Source: Serratia sarumanii
GTDB lineage: Bacteria; Pseudomonadota; Gammaproteobacteria; Enterobacterales; Enterobacteriaceae
Length of the DNA stretch: 64,000 nt
Assembly: GCF_029962605.1 (NCBI RefSeq)
Contig: NZ_CP124750.1
Span: 2,976,001 to 3,040,000, forward strand
Reading direction: 5' to 3'
Positions 27,531-38,543 of this stretch are shown here, one piece after another. Position 1 is the stretch's first letter. Every line of letters starts with the position of its first letter. The position numbers and the translations under genes are program-made. Below the pieces are notes generated by a model. The model saw nothing but the letters and a program-made list of their open reading frames with translations. It searched no databases and was not told where the DNA came from.

Positions 27531-28535
27531 ATGGGCGACAGCATTCTTTCACAGGCAGAGATCGACGCCTTGCTCAACGGCGACAGCGCGGGTGATGAAC
27601 CCGAAGCGATAGTCGGCAAAGAGAGCGAGGTCAAGCCTTACGATCCGACCACCCAGCGCCGCGTGGTGCGCGAGCGTCTGCACGCGCTGGAAATCATCAA
27701 CGAACGTTTTGCCCGGCAGTTCCGCATGGGGTTGTTCAACCTGCTGCGCCGCAGCCCGGACATTACCGTCGGCCCGATCAAAATCCAGCCGTATCACGAG
27801 TTCGCCCGCAACCTGCCGGTGCCGACCAACCTGAACCTGGTGCATCTGAACCCGCTGCGCGGCACCGCCCTGTTCGTGTTCGCGCCGAGCCTGGTGTTCA
27901 TCGCCGTCGATAACCTGTTCGGCGGCGACGGCCGCTTCCCGACCAAGGTCGAAGGCCGCGAGTTCACCCCGACCGAACAGCGGGTGATCAAGCGCATGCT
28001 GCGCCTGGCGCTGGACGCCTACGGCGATGCCTGGAGCGCCATCTACAAGATCGACGTGGAGTACGTGCGCGCCGAAATGCAGGTGAAGTTCACCAACATC
28101 ACCACTTCGCCGAACGATATCGTGGTCACCACGCCGTTCCAGGTGGAGATCGGCGCGCTGACCGGAGAGTTCAACATCTGCATTCCGTTCGCCATGATTG
28201 AGCCACTGCGCGAGCTGTTGACCAACCCGCCGCTGGAAAACTCGCGGCAGGAAGACAGCCATTGGCGCGAAACCCTGGTGAAGCAGGTGCAACACTCCGA
28301 ACTGGAGCTTATCGCCAACTTCGTCGATATCCCGATGCGGCTGTCGAAAGTCCTGAAGCTGCAGCCGGGCGATGTATTACCGATAGACAAGCCGGAACGC
28401 CTGATTGCCCATGTGGACGGCGTACCGGTGCTGACCAGCCAATACGGCACGTTGAACGGGCAATATGCCCTGCGTGTTGAACATTTGATTAACCCTATTT
28501 TGAATGCTCTGAGTGAGGAACAGCCCAATGAGTGA
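27531..28535 (+). CDS. fliM: Flagellar motor switch protein FliM
   Basis: C-ring component that receives phosphorylated CheY. It is 334 aa. The N-terminal CheY-binding helix LSQAEIDALLNG is at residues 5-16. The middle domain contains GGxGRFPTKVEGREFTPTEQRV-type sequence, and the C-terminal domain resembles FliN. It starts five bases after fliL and overlaps fliN by eight bases. Confidence 0.97.
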   Translation: MGDSILSQAEIDALLNGDSAGDEPEAIVGKESEVKPYDPTTQRRVVRERLHALEIINERFARQFRMGLFNLLRRSPDITVGPIKIQPYHEFARNLPVPTNLNLVHLNPLRGTALFVFAPSLVFIAVDNLFGGDGRFPTKVEGREFTPTEQRVIKRMLRLALDAYGDAWSAIYKIDVEYVRAEMQVKFTNITTSPNDIVVTTPFQVEIGALTGEFNICIPFAMIEPLRELLTNPPLENSRQEDSHWRETLVKQVQHSELELIANFVDIPMRLSKVLKLQPGDVLPIDKPERLIAHVDGVPVLTSQYGTLNGQYALRVEHLINPILNALSEEQPNE

Positions 28536-28944
28536 TCCTAAGCAACCGTCTGGCGAAGGAAAGGAATCCGTAGACGATCTGTGGGCTGATGCGTTTAACG
28601 AGCAGCAGTCCTCAGAGAAATCCGGCGCGAGCACCGAAGGGGTGTTCAAGTCGCTGGAAGCTCAGGATGCGCTCGGCAGCCTGCAGGATATCGACCTGAT
28701 TCTGGATATTCCGGTCAAGCTGACCGTGGAACTGGGGCGCACCAAGATGACCATCAAAGAGCTGCTGCGCCTGTCGCAAGGCTCGGTGGTAGCGCTGGAC
28801 GGCCTGGCCGGCGAGCCGCTGGACATCCTGATCAACGGTTACCTGATCGCACAAGGTGAAGTGGTGGTGGTGGCCGACAAGTTCGGCGTGCGCATCACCG
28901 ACATCATCACCCCGTCCGAACGCATGCGTCGACTGAGCCGCTGA
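28528..28944 (+). CDS. fliN: Flagellar motor switch protein FliN
   Basis: C-ring base protein that docks FliH/FliI and helps switching. It is 138 aa. The C-terminal SpoA domain (about 60-138) is nearly identical to E. coli ([37 protein letters not shown]). I use the ATG at 28528 (MSDPKQ), which lies inside the end of fliM. Its TGA overlaps the fliO start (TGATG). Confidence 0.97.
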   Translation: MSDPKQPSGEGKESVDDLWADAFNEQQSSEKSGASTEGVFKSLEAQDALGSLQDIDLILDIPVKLTVELGRTKMTIKELLRLSQGSVVALDGLAGEPLDILINGYLIAQGEVVVVADKFGVRITDIITPSERMRRLSR

Positions 28945-29348
28945 TGACCGTCGCGGCGCCCGTTACCGTCCAAAGCAGCCAACCACCCGCCGCGCCGGCC
29001 TTGCCGGCCGGTTCGGTGTTGATGCAGGTCAGCAGCGCGCTCGGCGGCATTCTGCTGCTGATCCTGCTGGCCGGTTGGCTGTTCCGCCGGCTGGGCTTCG
29101 CCCCGCAGGCGCGCAACAACAAGCTGCTCAACCTGCGCGCCAGTTGCCAGGTCGGGCAGCGCGAGCGCGTGGTGGTGGTGGAAGTCGACGATACTTTGCT
29201 GGTATTGGGCGTCACCGCCCAGCAGATCACCCCGCTGCACACCCTGCCCGCCCCGCCGAAAGACGAAGGCGCGGCCGACGCGGCGACGCCGGCGGACTTC
29301 CGCCAACTGATGCAAAAAGTTCTGAAACGCCCGGAAAAATCGGCATGA
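28944..29348 (+). CDS. fliO: Flagellar export chaperone FliO
   Basis: Membrane protein needed for stable assembly of the FliP ring in the export gate. It is 134 aa with one transmembrane segment at about 26-50 ([24 protein letters not shown]) and a cytoplasmic domain with [16 protein letters not shown]. FliO sequences vary, and position between fliN and fliP supports the call. It overlaps fliP by four bases (ATGA). Confidence 0.93.
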   Translation: MTVAAPVTVQSSQPPAAPALPAGSVLMQVSSALGGILLLILLAGWLFRRLGFAPQARNNKLLNLRASCQVGQRERVVVVEVDDTLLVLGVTAQQITPLHTLPAPPKDEGAADAATPADFRQLMQKVLKRPEKSA

Positions 29349-30106
29349 CCTCGACTCTTCATACCCTCGTCCGCCGTCCGGCGGTTTGGCTCCCTGCCGC
29401 CCTGCTGTTCATCAGCCCGGCGGCTTTGGCGCAACTGCCGGGGCTGATCAGCCAGCCGCTGGCCAACGGCGGCCAAAGCTGGTCGCTGCCGGTGCAGACG
29501 CTGGTGCTGTTGACCTCGCTGACCTTCCTGCCCGCCATGCTGCTGATGATGACCAGCTTCACCCGCATCATCATCGTGCTCGGGCTGCTGCGCAACGCGC
29601 TGGGCACCCCGTCGGCGCCGCCGAACCAGGTGATGTTGGGGCTGGCATTGTTCCTCACCTTCTTCATCATGTCGCCGGTGTTCGACAAGGTCTATCAGGA
29701 TGCCTACCTGCCGTTCAGCCAGGACAAGATCGGGTTGGAGGTCGCGCTGGATAAAGGCGCGCAGCCGCTGCGCGAATTCATGCTGCGCCAAACGCGCGAA
29801 ACCGATCTGGCGCTGTACGCCAAGCTGGCCAATCAGCCACCGCTGGCCGGCCCGGAGGCGGTGCCGATGCGCATCCTGCTGCCCGCCTACGTCACCAGCG
29901 AACTGAAAACCGCCTTCCAGATCGGCTTTACGGTGTTCATTCCGTTTCTGATTATCGACCTGGTGGTCGCCAGCGTGCTGATGGCGCTGGGGATGATGAT
30001 GGTGCCGCCGGCCACCATCTCGCTACCGTTCAAGCTGATGCTGTTCGTGCTGGTCGATGGCTGGCAGCTGCTGCTCGGCTCGCTGGCGCAGAGTTTCTAT
30101 TCGTAA
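29345..30106 (+). CDS. fliP: Flagellar export gate protein FliP
   Basis: Core export-gate protein; five copies form a ring with FliQ and FliR. It is 253 aa. An N-terminal signal peptide ends near ALAQLP (about residue 23), followed by four hydrophobic segments, including the family motif [23 protein letters not shown] and [29 protein letters not shown]. The ATG at 29345 overlaps the fliO stop; longer frames further upstream lie inside fliO. Confidence 0.97.
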   Translation: MTSTLHTLVRRPAVWLPAALLFISPAALAQLPGLISQPLANGGQSWSLPVQTLVLLTSLTFLPAMLLMMTSFTRIIIVLGLLRNALGTPSAPPNQVMLGLALFLTFFIMSPVFDKVYQDAYLPFSQDKIGLEVALDKGAQPLREFMLRQTRETDLALYAKLANQPPLAGPEAVPMRILLPAYVTSELKTAFQIGFTVFIPFLIIDLVVASVLMALGMMMVPPATISLPFKLMLFVLVDGWQLLLGSLAQSFYS

Positions 30107-30127
30107 CCCCCGACCGGAGAACGCGAG

Positions 30128-30397
30128 ATGACACCTGAATCGGTTATGGCGCTCGGCACCGAAGCGATGAAAGTGGCGCTGGCGCTGGCCGCCCCGCTGC
30201 TGCTGGCGGCGCTGATCAGCGGCCTGGTGGTCAGCCTGCTGCAGGCCGCCACCCAGATCAACGAAATGACGCTGTCGTTCATCCCCAAAATTCTGGCGGT
30301 GGTGGCCACCATCATCATCGCCGGCCCCTGGATGTTGAACCTGCTGCTGGACTACATGCGCACCCTGTTCAGCAACCTGCCCACCCTGATCGGCTAA
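30128..30397 (+). CDS. fliQ: Flagellar export gate protein FliQ
   Basis: Small export-gate subunit with two transmembrane helices (about 14-38 and 52-76). It is 89 aa, begins [18 protein letters not shown] and includes the conserved [17 protein letters not shown] loop. GGAGAACGCGAG precedes the start. The fliR start follows two bases after its stop. Confidence 0.97.
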   Translation: MTPESVMALGTEAMKVALALAAPLLLAALISGLVVSLLQAATQINEMTLSFIPKILAVVATIIIAGPWMLNLLLDYMRTLFSNLPTLIG

Positions 30398-30399
30398 CC

Positions 30400-31182
30400 G
30401 TGCTCACCTTCGACAGCGCCCAGCTCACCGTCTGGCTCAGCCACTATTTTTGGCCGCTGCTGCGCATTCTGGCGCTGATAAGCACCGCGCCGGTATTCAG
30501 CGAAAAGCAAATCAGCAAAAAGGTCAAAATCGGCCTTGGCGGGCTGATCGTCATCCTGATCGCGCCGACGCTGCCCGCCAGCAATATCCCGATCTTCTCC
30601 GCCGCCGGCCTGTGGCTGGCGATTCAACAGATTCTGATCGGCGTGGCGCTGGGATTGACCATGCAGTTCGCCTTCGCGGCGGTGCGCCTGGCGGGCGAAG
30701 TGATCGGCATGCAGATGGGCCTGTCGTTCGCCACCTTCTTCGATCCCAGCGGTGGCCCGAACATGCCGGTGCTGGCGCGCCTGCTCAACCTGCTGGCGAT
30801 GCTGCTGTTCCTCAGCTTCGACGGCCATCTGTGGCTGATTTCGCTGCTGGCGGACAGCTTCCACACCCTGCCTGTCCAAACGCAGCCGCTGAACGGCAAC
30901 GGCTTCCTGGTGCTGACCCAGGTCGGCTCGCTGATCTTCATCAACGGCATGATGCTGGCGCTGCCGCTGATCTGCCTGCTGTTGACGCTCAACATGGCGC
31001 TCGGCTTGCTCAACCGCATGACGCCGCAGCTGTCGGTCTTCGTGATCGGTTTCCCGGTCACCATGACCTTCGGCATCATGACACTGGGCATGATGATGCC
31101 GATGCTGGCGCCGTTCTGCGAACATCTGTTCGGTGAAATCTTCGATCGGCTGGCGGCGGTGATCGGCGGCATGACTTTCTGA
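30400..31182 (+). CDS. fliR: Flagellar export gate protein FliR
   Basis: Single-copy export-gate protein that completes the FliPQR channel. It is 260 aa with about six hydrophobic segments and the conserved [15 protein letters not shown] stretch (here [14 protein letters not shown]) and [25 protein letters not shown]. It starts with GTG, aligned with the E. coli start. Last gene of the fliL operon; no intrinsic terminator was recognised after it. Confidence 0.96.
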   Translation: MLTFDSAQLTVWLSHYFWPLLRILALISTAPVFSEKQISKKVKIGLGGLIVILIAPTLPASNIPIFSAAGLWLAIQQILIGVALGLTMQFAFAAVRLAGEVIGMQMGLSFATFFDPSGGPNMPVLARLLNLLAMLLFLSFDGHLWLISLLADSFHTLPVQTQPLNGNGFLVLTQVGSLIFINGMMLALPLICLLLTLNMALGLLNRMTPQLSVFVIGFPVTMTFGIMTLGMMMPMLAPFCEHLFGEIFDRLAAVIGGMTF

Positions 31183-31542
31183 GCCCCTAAGCCGCCCCTT
31201 CTTTCCCTCCCGCTTCCCTCTGAGACAAAATGGCAATAAAAACGCTTTCCTGGAACAAAAGCCTGAGAAACGTCTTTTATCCGGATTAAGGTTCAAATGT
31301 CTCCGGTGGCTTGAATAAATAAAACCCCGACCTAGAATAGACCCGGTAACAAAAAAATATCGCCTTGCACCTCCTTATTTTTCGCAGCGATAAAGTACGT
31401 TTATCTCGAGTAAAAAATAAGAATAACGCAGTCACGCATTGTTAAATGCGCGACAGATAACTTACACCCAGAATAAATGCGTCCGGCAGCCTGCCGGCTG
31501 CAGGGCGCAGCATCGACCTTTGCTAACCACAGGAGCGAGATC
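31183..31542. promoter_or_regulatory. Leader region of the 44-aa basic protein gene
   Basis: A 360-bp gap. TTGAAT (31311-31316) and TAGAAT (31333-31338), 16 bases apart, form a plausible sigma-70 promoter and would give a leader of about 200 bases. Near its end two overlapping hairpins compete: CCGGCA/TGCCGG (31483-31497) and GCAGCC/GGCTGC (31486-31501). These may affect translation, but no known riboswitch is recognised. Confidence 0.45.
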
Positions 31543-31677
31543 ATGATTAAAGCGAAAAGCAACCGCAAAGCACGCCGGTTATTCGGTTTGACCCACTGGA
31601 AAAGCAACAAGTTTAGAGTTTCTTTTACCGAGACGGCCGACGGCGGAAAATGGAAAGTAGAGAAGAAAAAGAAATAG
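31543..31677 (+). CDS. 44-aa strongly basic protein of unknown function
   Basis: Begins MIKAKSNRKARRLFGLTHWK and ends VEKKKK. Fifteen of 44 residues are Lys or Arg against three acidic, so it may bind nucleic acid or a membrane surface. AGGAG lies eight bases before the ATG, a strong ribosome site, and a sigma-70-like promoter lies upstream. A longer frame starting at 31477 has no ribosome site. It stands alone between fliR and the convergent flgL terminator. I do not recognise a family. Confidence 0.65.
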   Translation: MIKAKSNRKARRLFGLTHWKSNKFRVSFTETADGGKWKVEKKKK

Positions 31678-31791
31678 CACCGCTATTTATCGTCAGGGAA
31701 ATAATATCCATCGCGATTTTTCCACCACTGATTTCAATCATGCCGTTGCGCATTAAACAGGGGTGACAATCGTATTATTTCTTCCCTGATG
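31678..31791. other. Gap between the basic-protein gene and the flgL terminator
   Basis: About 115 bp, AT-rich. No gene, clear terminator or repeat was seen on the plus strand. Confidence 0.3.
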
Positions 31792-31840
31792 AAAAAAAGG
31801 CGCGTCACTCAGTCAGTAGTGGGAGAACGAGTGACGCGCC
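31792..31840 (-). terminator. Intrinsic terminator of flgKL
   Basis: On the minus strand a perfect 12-bp stem, GGCGCGTCACTC / GAGTGACGCGCC, is followed by seven T residues, about 110 bases after the flgL stop. The loop is 18 bases. Confidence 0.88.
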
Positions 31841-31949
31841 AAACGAGTGCGCCCGGTTTCAAGAAGCCTTCCCCCCCGCGGGGCGGAGAGGACGTTTTCT
31901 AAGCGCACTAAAGGGAAACCCGTCGCGGTCAGGCAACAGGGTCTTGCTC

Positions 31950-32909
31950 TTAACGATTCATCTGGAACAGCGACATGCCCTGCATATCGCTGAAGGTTTT
32001 ATACGACGCCTGCAGCGCCGCCTGCTGCATAAAGTAAGACGAAATAGACTCGGCCAGGTCGGCATCCGTCAACGCGCTCATCTGGACCTGGTTGGTCATG
32101 TCGCGCTCTTTGCCGATGCTGTCCAACTGATCCATCTCCTGCAGCTGGCTGCCCAGCTCGGCGCGCACGCTCAGCACGTTGTTGTATGAGTTGTCCAGGC
32201 CGCGGTTGGCTTTCGCCAGCGCATCGTTCACCTGCTGCTTGGTGGCCTCATCGGCGCCCTGCAGCGGGGTTTTCAGCGCGTTCAGCGCGATATCGATACT
32301 CTCGAATACGTTGCTGACCGGCGCGCTACCGTCCGGCTCAGGCTTCGGGTTGCTGGTCAACGACATGAACACCGCGTTGCCGGTATGGCCGATGGTCATG
32401 GTGCGGTTGGCGTCCACTTTCTGCTGAACCGTCTTGTCACCGCCCTGATAGCTGACGGTGCCACCGTTGTCGACGAACGGCGCCTTGTCGTTCACGTATC
32501 CGCCGAACATATAGCGGCCGTTGCCGTCGGTGCTGTTGGCCTGGTTCAGCAGCTGATCTTTCAGCCCCTGCAGCTGGGTGGCCAACGACTGGCGGTCGTT
32601 ATCGCTTTCCGTGCCGCCGGCGCTGACGATCAGCGCCTTCATGTCCGCGATGGTGGACGTCGCGCCGGCCAAGACCGTTTCTTCCATCGACACGCTTTGG
32701 CGAGCGAAAGTCCGCGCCAGCGTGTATTGGCTGTTTTCCGCCTGCGACTGCGACAACATCACCGCGCGCGACGCCGCCAGCGGATCGTCGGACGGGTTGA
32801 TCACCCGCTTGCCCGAGGAAAGCTGCTCGGCGGCCTTCATGAACAGCGACTGGTTGCCCGTGATGCCGTTCATGTTCTGTTGGTACATCATGCTGGTGCT
32901 CATGCGCAT
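31950..32909 (-). CDS. flgL: Hook-filament junction protein FlgL (HAP3)
   Basis: Exported adaptor between the hook-side junction protein FlgK and the flagellin filament. It is 319 aa. It begins MRMSTSMMYQQNMNGI, aligned with E. coli FlgL, has the flagellin-like N-terminal helix SGKRVINPSDDPLAASRA (about 32-49) and ends QASYKTFSDMQGMSLFQMNR. It follows flgK by 59 bases and shares its sigma-28 promoter. A strong terminator lies downstream. Confidence 0.97.
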   Translation of the reverse strand: MRMSTSMMYQQNMNGITGNQSLFMKAAEQLSSGKRVINPSDDPLAASRAVMLSQSQAENSQYTLARTFARQSVSMEETVLAGATSTIADMKALIVSAGGTESDNDRQSLATQLQGLKDQLLNQANSTDGNGRYMFGGYVNDKAPFVDNGGTVSYQGGDKTVQQKVDANRTMTIGHTGNAVFMSLTSNPKPEPDGSAPVSNVFESIDIALNALKTPLQGADEATKQQVNDALAKANRGLDNSYNNVLSVRAELGSQLQEMDQLDSIGKERDMTNQVQMSALTDADLAESISSYFMQQAALQASYKTFSDMQGMSLFQMNR

Positions 32910-32968
32910 GCTGTGGGTTCCTTACTCTGAGCGACCGGCGCCGTTATCAGCGCCGGTTAACAATGAAA

Positions 32969-34618
32969 TCAACGAATATTCAGCAGCGCGTCGAACAGCG
33001 AGCTGGCGGTCTGGATCACCTGCGCGTTGGCCATGTAGTACTGCTGGAAACGCAGCAGCTCGCCGTACTCTTCGTCAAGGTTAACGCCGGACATCGACTG
33101 CTGTTGCGCGCCCAGCTGCGTCACGATCTTGGCCTGCGAAGTGGCGATGGCCTTGGCGGCAGCGGTCTGGTTACCGACGCCGCTGACGATGCCGGCGTAA
33201 GCGCCGCTCAAGGTCGCCTTGCCGTCCACCAGGTTTTTGGTCTGCAGATCCAGCAGCTTCTTGGCGTTTTCGTTATCGCCTCGGCCGCTGTCGTCTTTAC
33301 CGGCGGCGGCGATCTTGGACGAATCGGTGATGGCCACTTTCAGGTTGCCCGCCACGTCGCTGACCGGCTTCACGGTGAAGCTGTCTTTAGCCTGCGCATT
33401 GCCGTCGATGCTCACTTCCAGCCCATCGAAGTTCAGCGTCGGTTTGCCATCGGCGCTGGTGCCCGGCGTGGCGTTGACTTTCACGTTGTCCGGCAGGCGG
33501 CTGACCTGCCAGTTGCTGCCGTCGAACTCGACGCGATAATCGTTGGCCTTCACCTTGCCGGTGTCGGTGTAAGCGACCGACAGCGACGCGTCGCCGGTGT
33601 TGCGGGTGTTATCCACCACCCGGCCGCCGCTGAAGCTGAAGAAGTCGCCGCCTGCGTCGCCGTTCAGGTCGAAACCGGCGCGATGCTGCTGGTTAAAGCT
33701 GTCCGCCATCGCCAACGCCAACTGGCCCAGCTGATTGCGCACGCCGTCCAGCGTCTCGCTGCGGAATTTCAGCACGCCACTCAGGCTGCCGCTGGTGATC
33801 TGGCCTTCCGGCACTTCGCTGGCGCCATTGCCGCGGTTATAACCGATGGTCAGGCGGGAAGGATCGCTGCTGGAAGGCATCGCCTCCACCTGATAAGTGT
33901 TGCTGCCCTGCACCAGGGTCAAACCGTTGGCGAAGGAGACGGTATAAGCGTCGCCATCCTGCTGCGTGACCTGCACGCCCACCAGCTGATTCAACTCGGT
34001 AACCAGCTGATCGCGCTGATCCAGCAACGCATTCGGCTCGCCGCCGGCGCTGCCGCGCAAACGGGTGATCTCGTCGTTCAGCTTGGCGATCTGTTGGCCG
34101 TAGCTGTTGATCTGCTGCGCCGTATCGCTGATCTGCTGATTGACGCCGTTGTCCATGTCGCGCAGGAATTTGTCGGTGTTGTTGAACTGGTTCACCAGGC
34201 CGTTGGCCTTGCCCAACACCGTCTGGCGCGCGGCGTCGTCACCGGCGTTGCTCACCAGGTTCTGCAGGTTGGTGAAGAAATCCTGCATGTTGGTCGACAG
34301 CGGGTTGGTTTTGCTCGCCAGCAGGTTGTCTATCTGCGAAATCTTCTCGTAATAGGCGTTTTGCGCCCCGAAGGCGCTTTGCGCACCGCGCAGCTGGTTG
34401 GTGATGAACTGGTTGTACTCGCGGTTGACGCTGGTGACGGTCACGCCGTTGCCGATAAAGCCGCTCATGGTGGCCATGCCGCCGTTCTGCGCCAGGATCG
34501 CGGTCTGGCGGTTATAGCCCGCCACGTTGTAGTTGGAGATGTTGTTGCTGACGGTACTGAGCGCCACCTGAGCCGCATTCAGCCCGCTCATCGCGGTATT
34601 GATTAAGCTATTGGACAT
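32969..34618 (-). CDS. flgK: Hook-filament junction protein FlgK (HAP1)
   Basis: Exported protein that caps the finished hook and joins it to FlgL. It is 549 aa. The N-terminus MSNSLINTAMSGLNAAQVALSTVSNNISNYNVAGYNRQ is the shared rod/hook/HAP motif. The C-terminus, GVNLDEEYGELLRFQQYYMANAQVIQTASSLFDALLNI, matches the HAP1 C-terminal motif. The middle part is variable. A near-consensus sigma-28 promoter lies in the 284-bp gap behind flgJ. Confidence 0.97.
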   Translation of the reverse strand: MSNSLINTAMSGLNAAQVALSTVSNNISNYNVAGYNRQTAILAQNGGMATMSGFIGNGVTVTSVNREYNQFITNQLRGAQSAFGAQNAYYEKISQIDNLLASKTNPLSTNMQDFFTNLQNLVSNAGDDAARQTVLGKANGLVNQFNNTDKFLRDMDNGVNQQISDTAQQINSYGQQIAKLNDEITRLRGSAGGEPNALLDQRDQLVTELNQLVGVQVTQQDGDAYTVSFANGLTLVQGSNTYQVEAMPSSSDPSRLTIGYNRGNGASEVPEGQITSGSLSGVLKFRSETLDGVRNQLGQLALAMADSFNQQHRAGFDLNGDAGGDFFSFSGGRVVDNTRNTGDASLSVAYTDTGKVKANDYRVEFDGSNWQVSRLPDNVKVNATPGTSADGKPTLNFDGLEVSIDGNAQAKDSFTVKPVSDVAGNLKVAITDSSKIAAAGKDDSGRGDNENAKKLLDLQTKNLVDGKATLSGAYAGIVSGVGNQTAAAKAIATSQAKIVTQLGAQQQSMSGVNLDEEYGELLRFQQYYMANAQVIQTASSLFDALLNIR

Positions 34619-34698
34619 CGGGATTCCTTATGCTGCGGCGCCGGTGGCCCACAGGATTCTAATTGAGCTGCTGAGCCTGTTCGCTCAGCCTGTCTCGG

Positions 34699-34725
34699 TT
34701 ATCGGCAAAAATGAGAAGAACTTGA
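34699..34725 (-). promoter_or_regulatory. Sigma-28 promoter of flgKL
   Basis: On the minus strand TCAA (34725-34722), 15 bases, then GCCGATAA (34706-34699). The -10 element is perfect and the -35 has one change from TAAA. It is about 80 bases upstream of flgK, matching the known class 3 control of flgKL. Confidence 0.82.
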
Positions 34726-34902
34726 GGAAAAAAAGCGGCAATGCGGTCAGCATCCAGCCAGCCTTCATTACCGCCTACCCCCTCAATAATTGGCGTCGCA
34801 GCAAGGCGACAAGCAAGGGCGTCCCCGGGAGCCTGGTTAAGCCAAGTGACCGGGGCGAACTTGTGCAGTCAACGCCGCTGCGGCGTCAAGCCTGACGGGG
34901 AT

Positions 34903-35847
34903 TTAGAACAAATCTTTCAAATCGTGGGTATACGCTTTGACCGCCTGTTCCCCTGCGTTCTTCATCTGCTGAATCACGCTGACCAGTTTGCTGGCGTACT
35001 GCGGGTCGGTGGCGTAGCCGGCGCGTTGCAGCGCATGCGCCGCCTGCTCCGGGCTGCGCGCGGCGGCCACGTCGGCGTAGCGCGGGTTGTTGGTCAGCAG
35101 TTTGACGTAATCAGCGATCGCTTCGACATACGAACCGTAAACGCGGAACTTCGCCTTCACCTTCTTCGCCGCGCCCTGTTCGAACTCGGTGGTGGTGATC
35201 TCCGTCACCGGCCCGTTCCAGCTGCCGCCGGCCTTGATGCCGAACAGGTTGTAGCTCGGCGTGCCGTCTGAGGTCGTGATCTCGCGCTGCCCCCAGCCGG
35301 ACTCCAGCGCCGCCTGCGCGACGATCAGCTGATGCGGAATGCCGCTCTGCTGGCTGGCCACCTTCGCCGGTATCGACAGGCGAGCGACGAAGTTGCCGTT
35401 GTTGAGCGACAGCGGCGCGGCGGCCGGCGGAGCTTTCGGCATCGCGCGGCGCACCATCTGCTCCAGCGCCTGGTTCGGCAGCGTTTGCAGCACCTCGTTA
35501 TCCAGCGCCATCGGCGACAGGCCCGCCGTTTCGCTCGGCACCGTGTTGGCGTTGCTCATCTGCTTGACCATCATGTCCGCCAGCCCCAGCCCTTTTTGCG
35601 ACATCTGCTGGGCGATTTGCTGGTCGTACATCGAGGTGTAGAGCCGCGTTTGATCGCTGCTCAATACCCCGTCCTGCGGCAAGGCGGAACGCATGCTTTT
35701 CAGCATCATCTGCACGAACATGCCTTCCACCTGCTGGGCCACCTGCTTGAGGTTGCCCTGCGGGTCGGCCGCCGCGTCGCGCTTGAGGCCGTTCAGCGCC
35801 TGGGCGTCATAGGCCGCGCCCGACATCGCCATCAGATCGCCGGCCAT
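34903..35847 (-). CDS. flgJ: Rod cap and peptidoglycan hydrolase FlgJ
   Basis: Exported protein with two jobs: the N-terminal half caps the growing rod, and the C-terminal half is a glucosaminidase that opens the peptidoglycan. It is 314 aa. The rod-cap part includes QVEGMFVQMMLKSMRSALPQDG (about 38-60), and the hydrolase part covers about 155-305 (AQAALESGWGQRE, with the catalytic Glu). Its start overlaps the flgI stop (TGATG). The stop is followed by an ACGCC/GGCGT dyad without a T-tract. Confidence 0.96.
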   Translation of the reverse strand: MAGDLMAMSGAAYDAQALNGLKRDAAADPQGNLKQVAQQVEGMFVQMMLKSMRSALPQDGVLSSDQTRLYTSMYDQQIAQQMSQKGLGLADMMVKQMSNANTVPSETAGLSPMALDNEVLQTLPNQALEQMVRRAMPKAPPAAAPLSLNNGNFVARLSIPAKVASQQSGIPHQLIVAQAALESGWGQREITTSDGTPSYNLFGIKAGGSWNGPVTEITTTEFEQGAAKKVKAKFRVYGSYVEAIADYVKLLTNNPRYADVAAARSPEQAAHALQRAGYATDPQYASKLVSVIQQMKNAGEQAVKAYTHDLKDLF

Positions 35848-36947
35848 CAGATGATTTCCAGCTTGGCGCGCAGGCAGCCGGCGCTCTGCATCGCCTGCAG
35901 GATCGACATCAGGTCGATCGGCGTGGCACCCAGCGCGTTCAGCGCGCGGATCACGTTGTTCAGGTTGGCGCTGGCGTTCACTTTCTGCAGCGATCCGCCC
36001 TGCTGTTGCACCGAGATCTGGGTGTTTGGCGTCACCACCGTCTGGCCGCCGCCGAACGGCGTCGTCGGCTGGCTGACGGTGTTCTGCCGATCGACCACCA
36101 CCGACAGATTACCCTGGGCGACGGCGCAAGAGTCGAGGATCACATCGCGGTTCATCACCACCGAACCGGTGCGCGAGTTGATGATCACTTTGGCGTCCAT
36201 CGCGCCGACGTTGACGGTAATGTTTTGAATCTCCGCCAGGAAGCGCACCTGAGAGCTGTTGCCCTGCGGCACCAGCACCTGGATCGTGCGGGCGTCGAGC
36301 GGCGTCGCGGTGCCGCCGCCGCGTTGGCGGTTGATGGCGTCGCTGATCTGCTGCGCCAGCGTGAAATCTTCGTCGTTCAGCTGCAGGTTGAGAACGCCGC
36401 CGCTGCCGAAGGTGGTCGGCAGCTCACGCTCGATGGTGGCGCCGTTGCTGATGCGCCCGCCCGCCAGCTGGTTGACCTGCACGCTGCTGCCGCCGGCCGC
36501 CGCGCCCGCGCCGCCGACCAGCACGTTGCCCTGCGCCAGCGCATAAACCTGGTTATCCACGCCTTTGAGCGGCGTCATCAGCAGGGTGCCGCCACGCAGG
36601 CTCTTGGCGTTGCCCATCGAAGAAACCACCACGTCGATATTCTGCCCGGCGCGCGAGAACGGCGGCAGTTTGGCGGTCACCATCACCGCCGCCACGTTTT
36701 TCAGCTGCATGTTGGTGCCCGGCGGCACGGTGATGCCCAGCTGCGACAGCATGTTGCTCAGGCTTTGGGTGGTGAACGGCGTCTGCATGGTCTGGTCGCC
36801 GGAGCCGTCCAGCCCCACCACCAGGCCGTAGCCGATCAGGGCGTTGTCTCGCACGCCCTGCACCGTCACCAGATCGCGGATGCGCTCCGCCGCCGCCGGC
36901 AAGCACACCAGCCCGACGCACAGCGCGATAAACCATTTTTTCAGCAT
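35847..36947 (-). CDS. flgI: Flagellar P-ring protein FlgI
   Basis: Periplasmic protein, exported by Sec, that forms the P ring in the peptidoglycan layer. It is 366 aa with a signal peptide cleaved near residue 20 (CLPAAA), then [36 protein letters not shown] sequence highly conserved in FlgI. It ends [21 protein letters not shown]. It lies 10 bases after flgH. Confidence 0.97.
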   Translation of the reverse strand: MLKKWFIALCVGLVCLPAAAERIRDLVTVQGVRDNALIGYGLVVGLDGSGDQTMQTPFTTQSLSNMLSQLGITVPPGTNMQLKNVAAVMVTAKLPPFSRAGQNIDVVVSSMGNAKSLRGGTLLMTPLKGVDNQVYALAQGNVLVGGAGAAAGGSSVQVNQLAGGRISNGATIERELPTTFGSGGVLNLQLNDEDFTLAQQISDAINRQRGGGTATPLDARTIQVLVPQGNSSQVRFLAEIQNITVNVGAMDAKVIINSRTGSVVMNRDVILDSCAVAQGNLSVVVDRQNTVSQPTTPFGGGQTVVTPNTQISVQQQGGSLQKVNASANLNNVIRALNALGATPIDLMSILQAMQSAGCLRAKLEII

Positions 36948-36957
36948 CAGTCAATCC

Positions 36958-37677
36958 TTAGAACGGTGAAACATTTAAGAAGAAGCGCTGCAGCCAGCCC
37001 ATGGTCTGCGCTTCGTTGATATAGCCATTGCCGACGTATTCGATACGCGCGTCCGCCACCTGCGTCGAGGTCACCGAGTTGTTGCCGCTGATGGTGCGCG
37101 GGTTGACGACGCCGGAGAAGCGGATGAATTCCGTGCCCTGGTTGATGGCGATCTGCTTTTCCCCCACCACGTGCAGATTGCCGTTGGCCAGCACCTGGTT
37201 GACCGTCACCGTAATGGTGCCGTTGAAGGTGTTGTTGGCGTTGGCGCCGCCCTTGCCGCCGAAGGTGCTGTCGCCGGAAATGTCCATATCGGCGCGCGCA
37301 TTGCCCAGCAGGCCGTCAAGGTAACGCGGCGAGGTGGCGACGCCGAACTTGCTGGCGCCGTTGCGGCTGGCGTTGGCGGAGGAGCTTTTGCTGGCGCTGA
37401 CGTTTTCCTGCAGCACGATGGTCAGGGTATCGCCGACGTTGCGCGGACGGCGGTCTTCGAACAGCGGCTGGTAGCCGTAGTTCATCGGCTGCACCGTCTG
37501 GAAGATCGAGCCGTTCGGCATCGGCGCACTGGCCGGCGCCGGTTGCGCCGTGGTCGCGCCGTCCACCAGCGGTTTGTGCGGGATATAGGCGCAGCCGCTC
37601 AGCGTCAGCATCACCATGCTCGCCAGCCAGCGTTGTCCCTGCCGCGGCAGGATTGCCATCGAATATGTGGTTACCAC
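36958..37677 (-). CDS. flgH: Flagellar L-ring lipoprotein FlgH
   Basis: Outer-membrane lipoprotein that forms the L ring. It is 239 aa from a GTG at 37677, with lipobox LSGC (Cys29), then a body nearly identical to E. coli ([37 protein letters not shown]). An AAGG eight bases before the GTG supports this start. An ATG at 37659 would give 233 aa, close to E. coli, but has no ribosome site. Both give a workable signal peptide. Confidence 0.95.
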   Translation of the reverse strand: MVTTYSMAILPRQGQRWLASMVMLTLSGCAYIPHKPLVDGATTAQPAPASAPMPNGSIFQTVQPMNYGYQPLFEDRRPRNVGDTLTIVLQENVSASKSSSANASRNGASKFGVATSPRYLDGLLGNARADMDISGDSTFGGKGGANANNTFNGTITVTVNQVLANGNLHVVGEKQIAINQGTEFIRFSGVVNPRTISGNNSVTSTQVADARIEYVGNGYINEAQTMGWLQRFFLNVSPF

Positions 37678-37742
37678 GGGTATCGCCTTTGTTTCACGAA
37701 AGAGAATGACGGGCGCGGCAAGCCGGGCCCGTCAATGACAGA

Positions 37743-38528
<786 letters not shown>

Positions 38529-38543
38529 TTATTTCCTTGCTGC

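Noticed and set aside
34872..34886. ACGCC/GGCGT dyad after flgJ as a terminator
   Set aside because: Five-base stem and no T-run; it may be chance in a GC-rich stretch.
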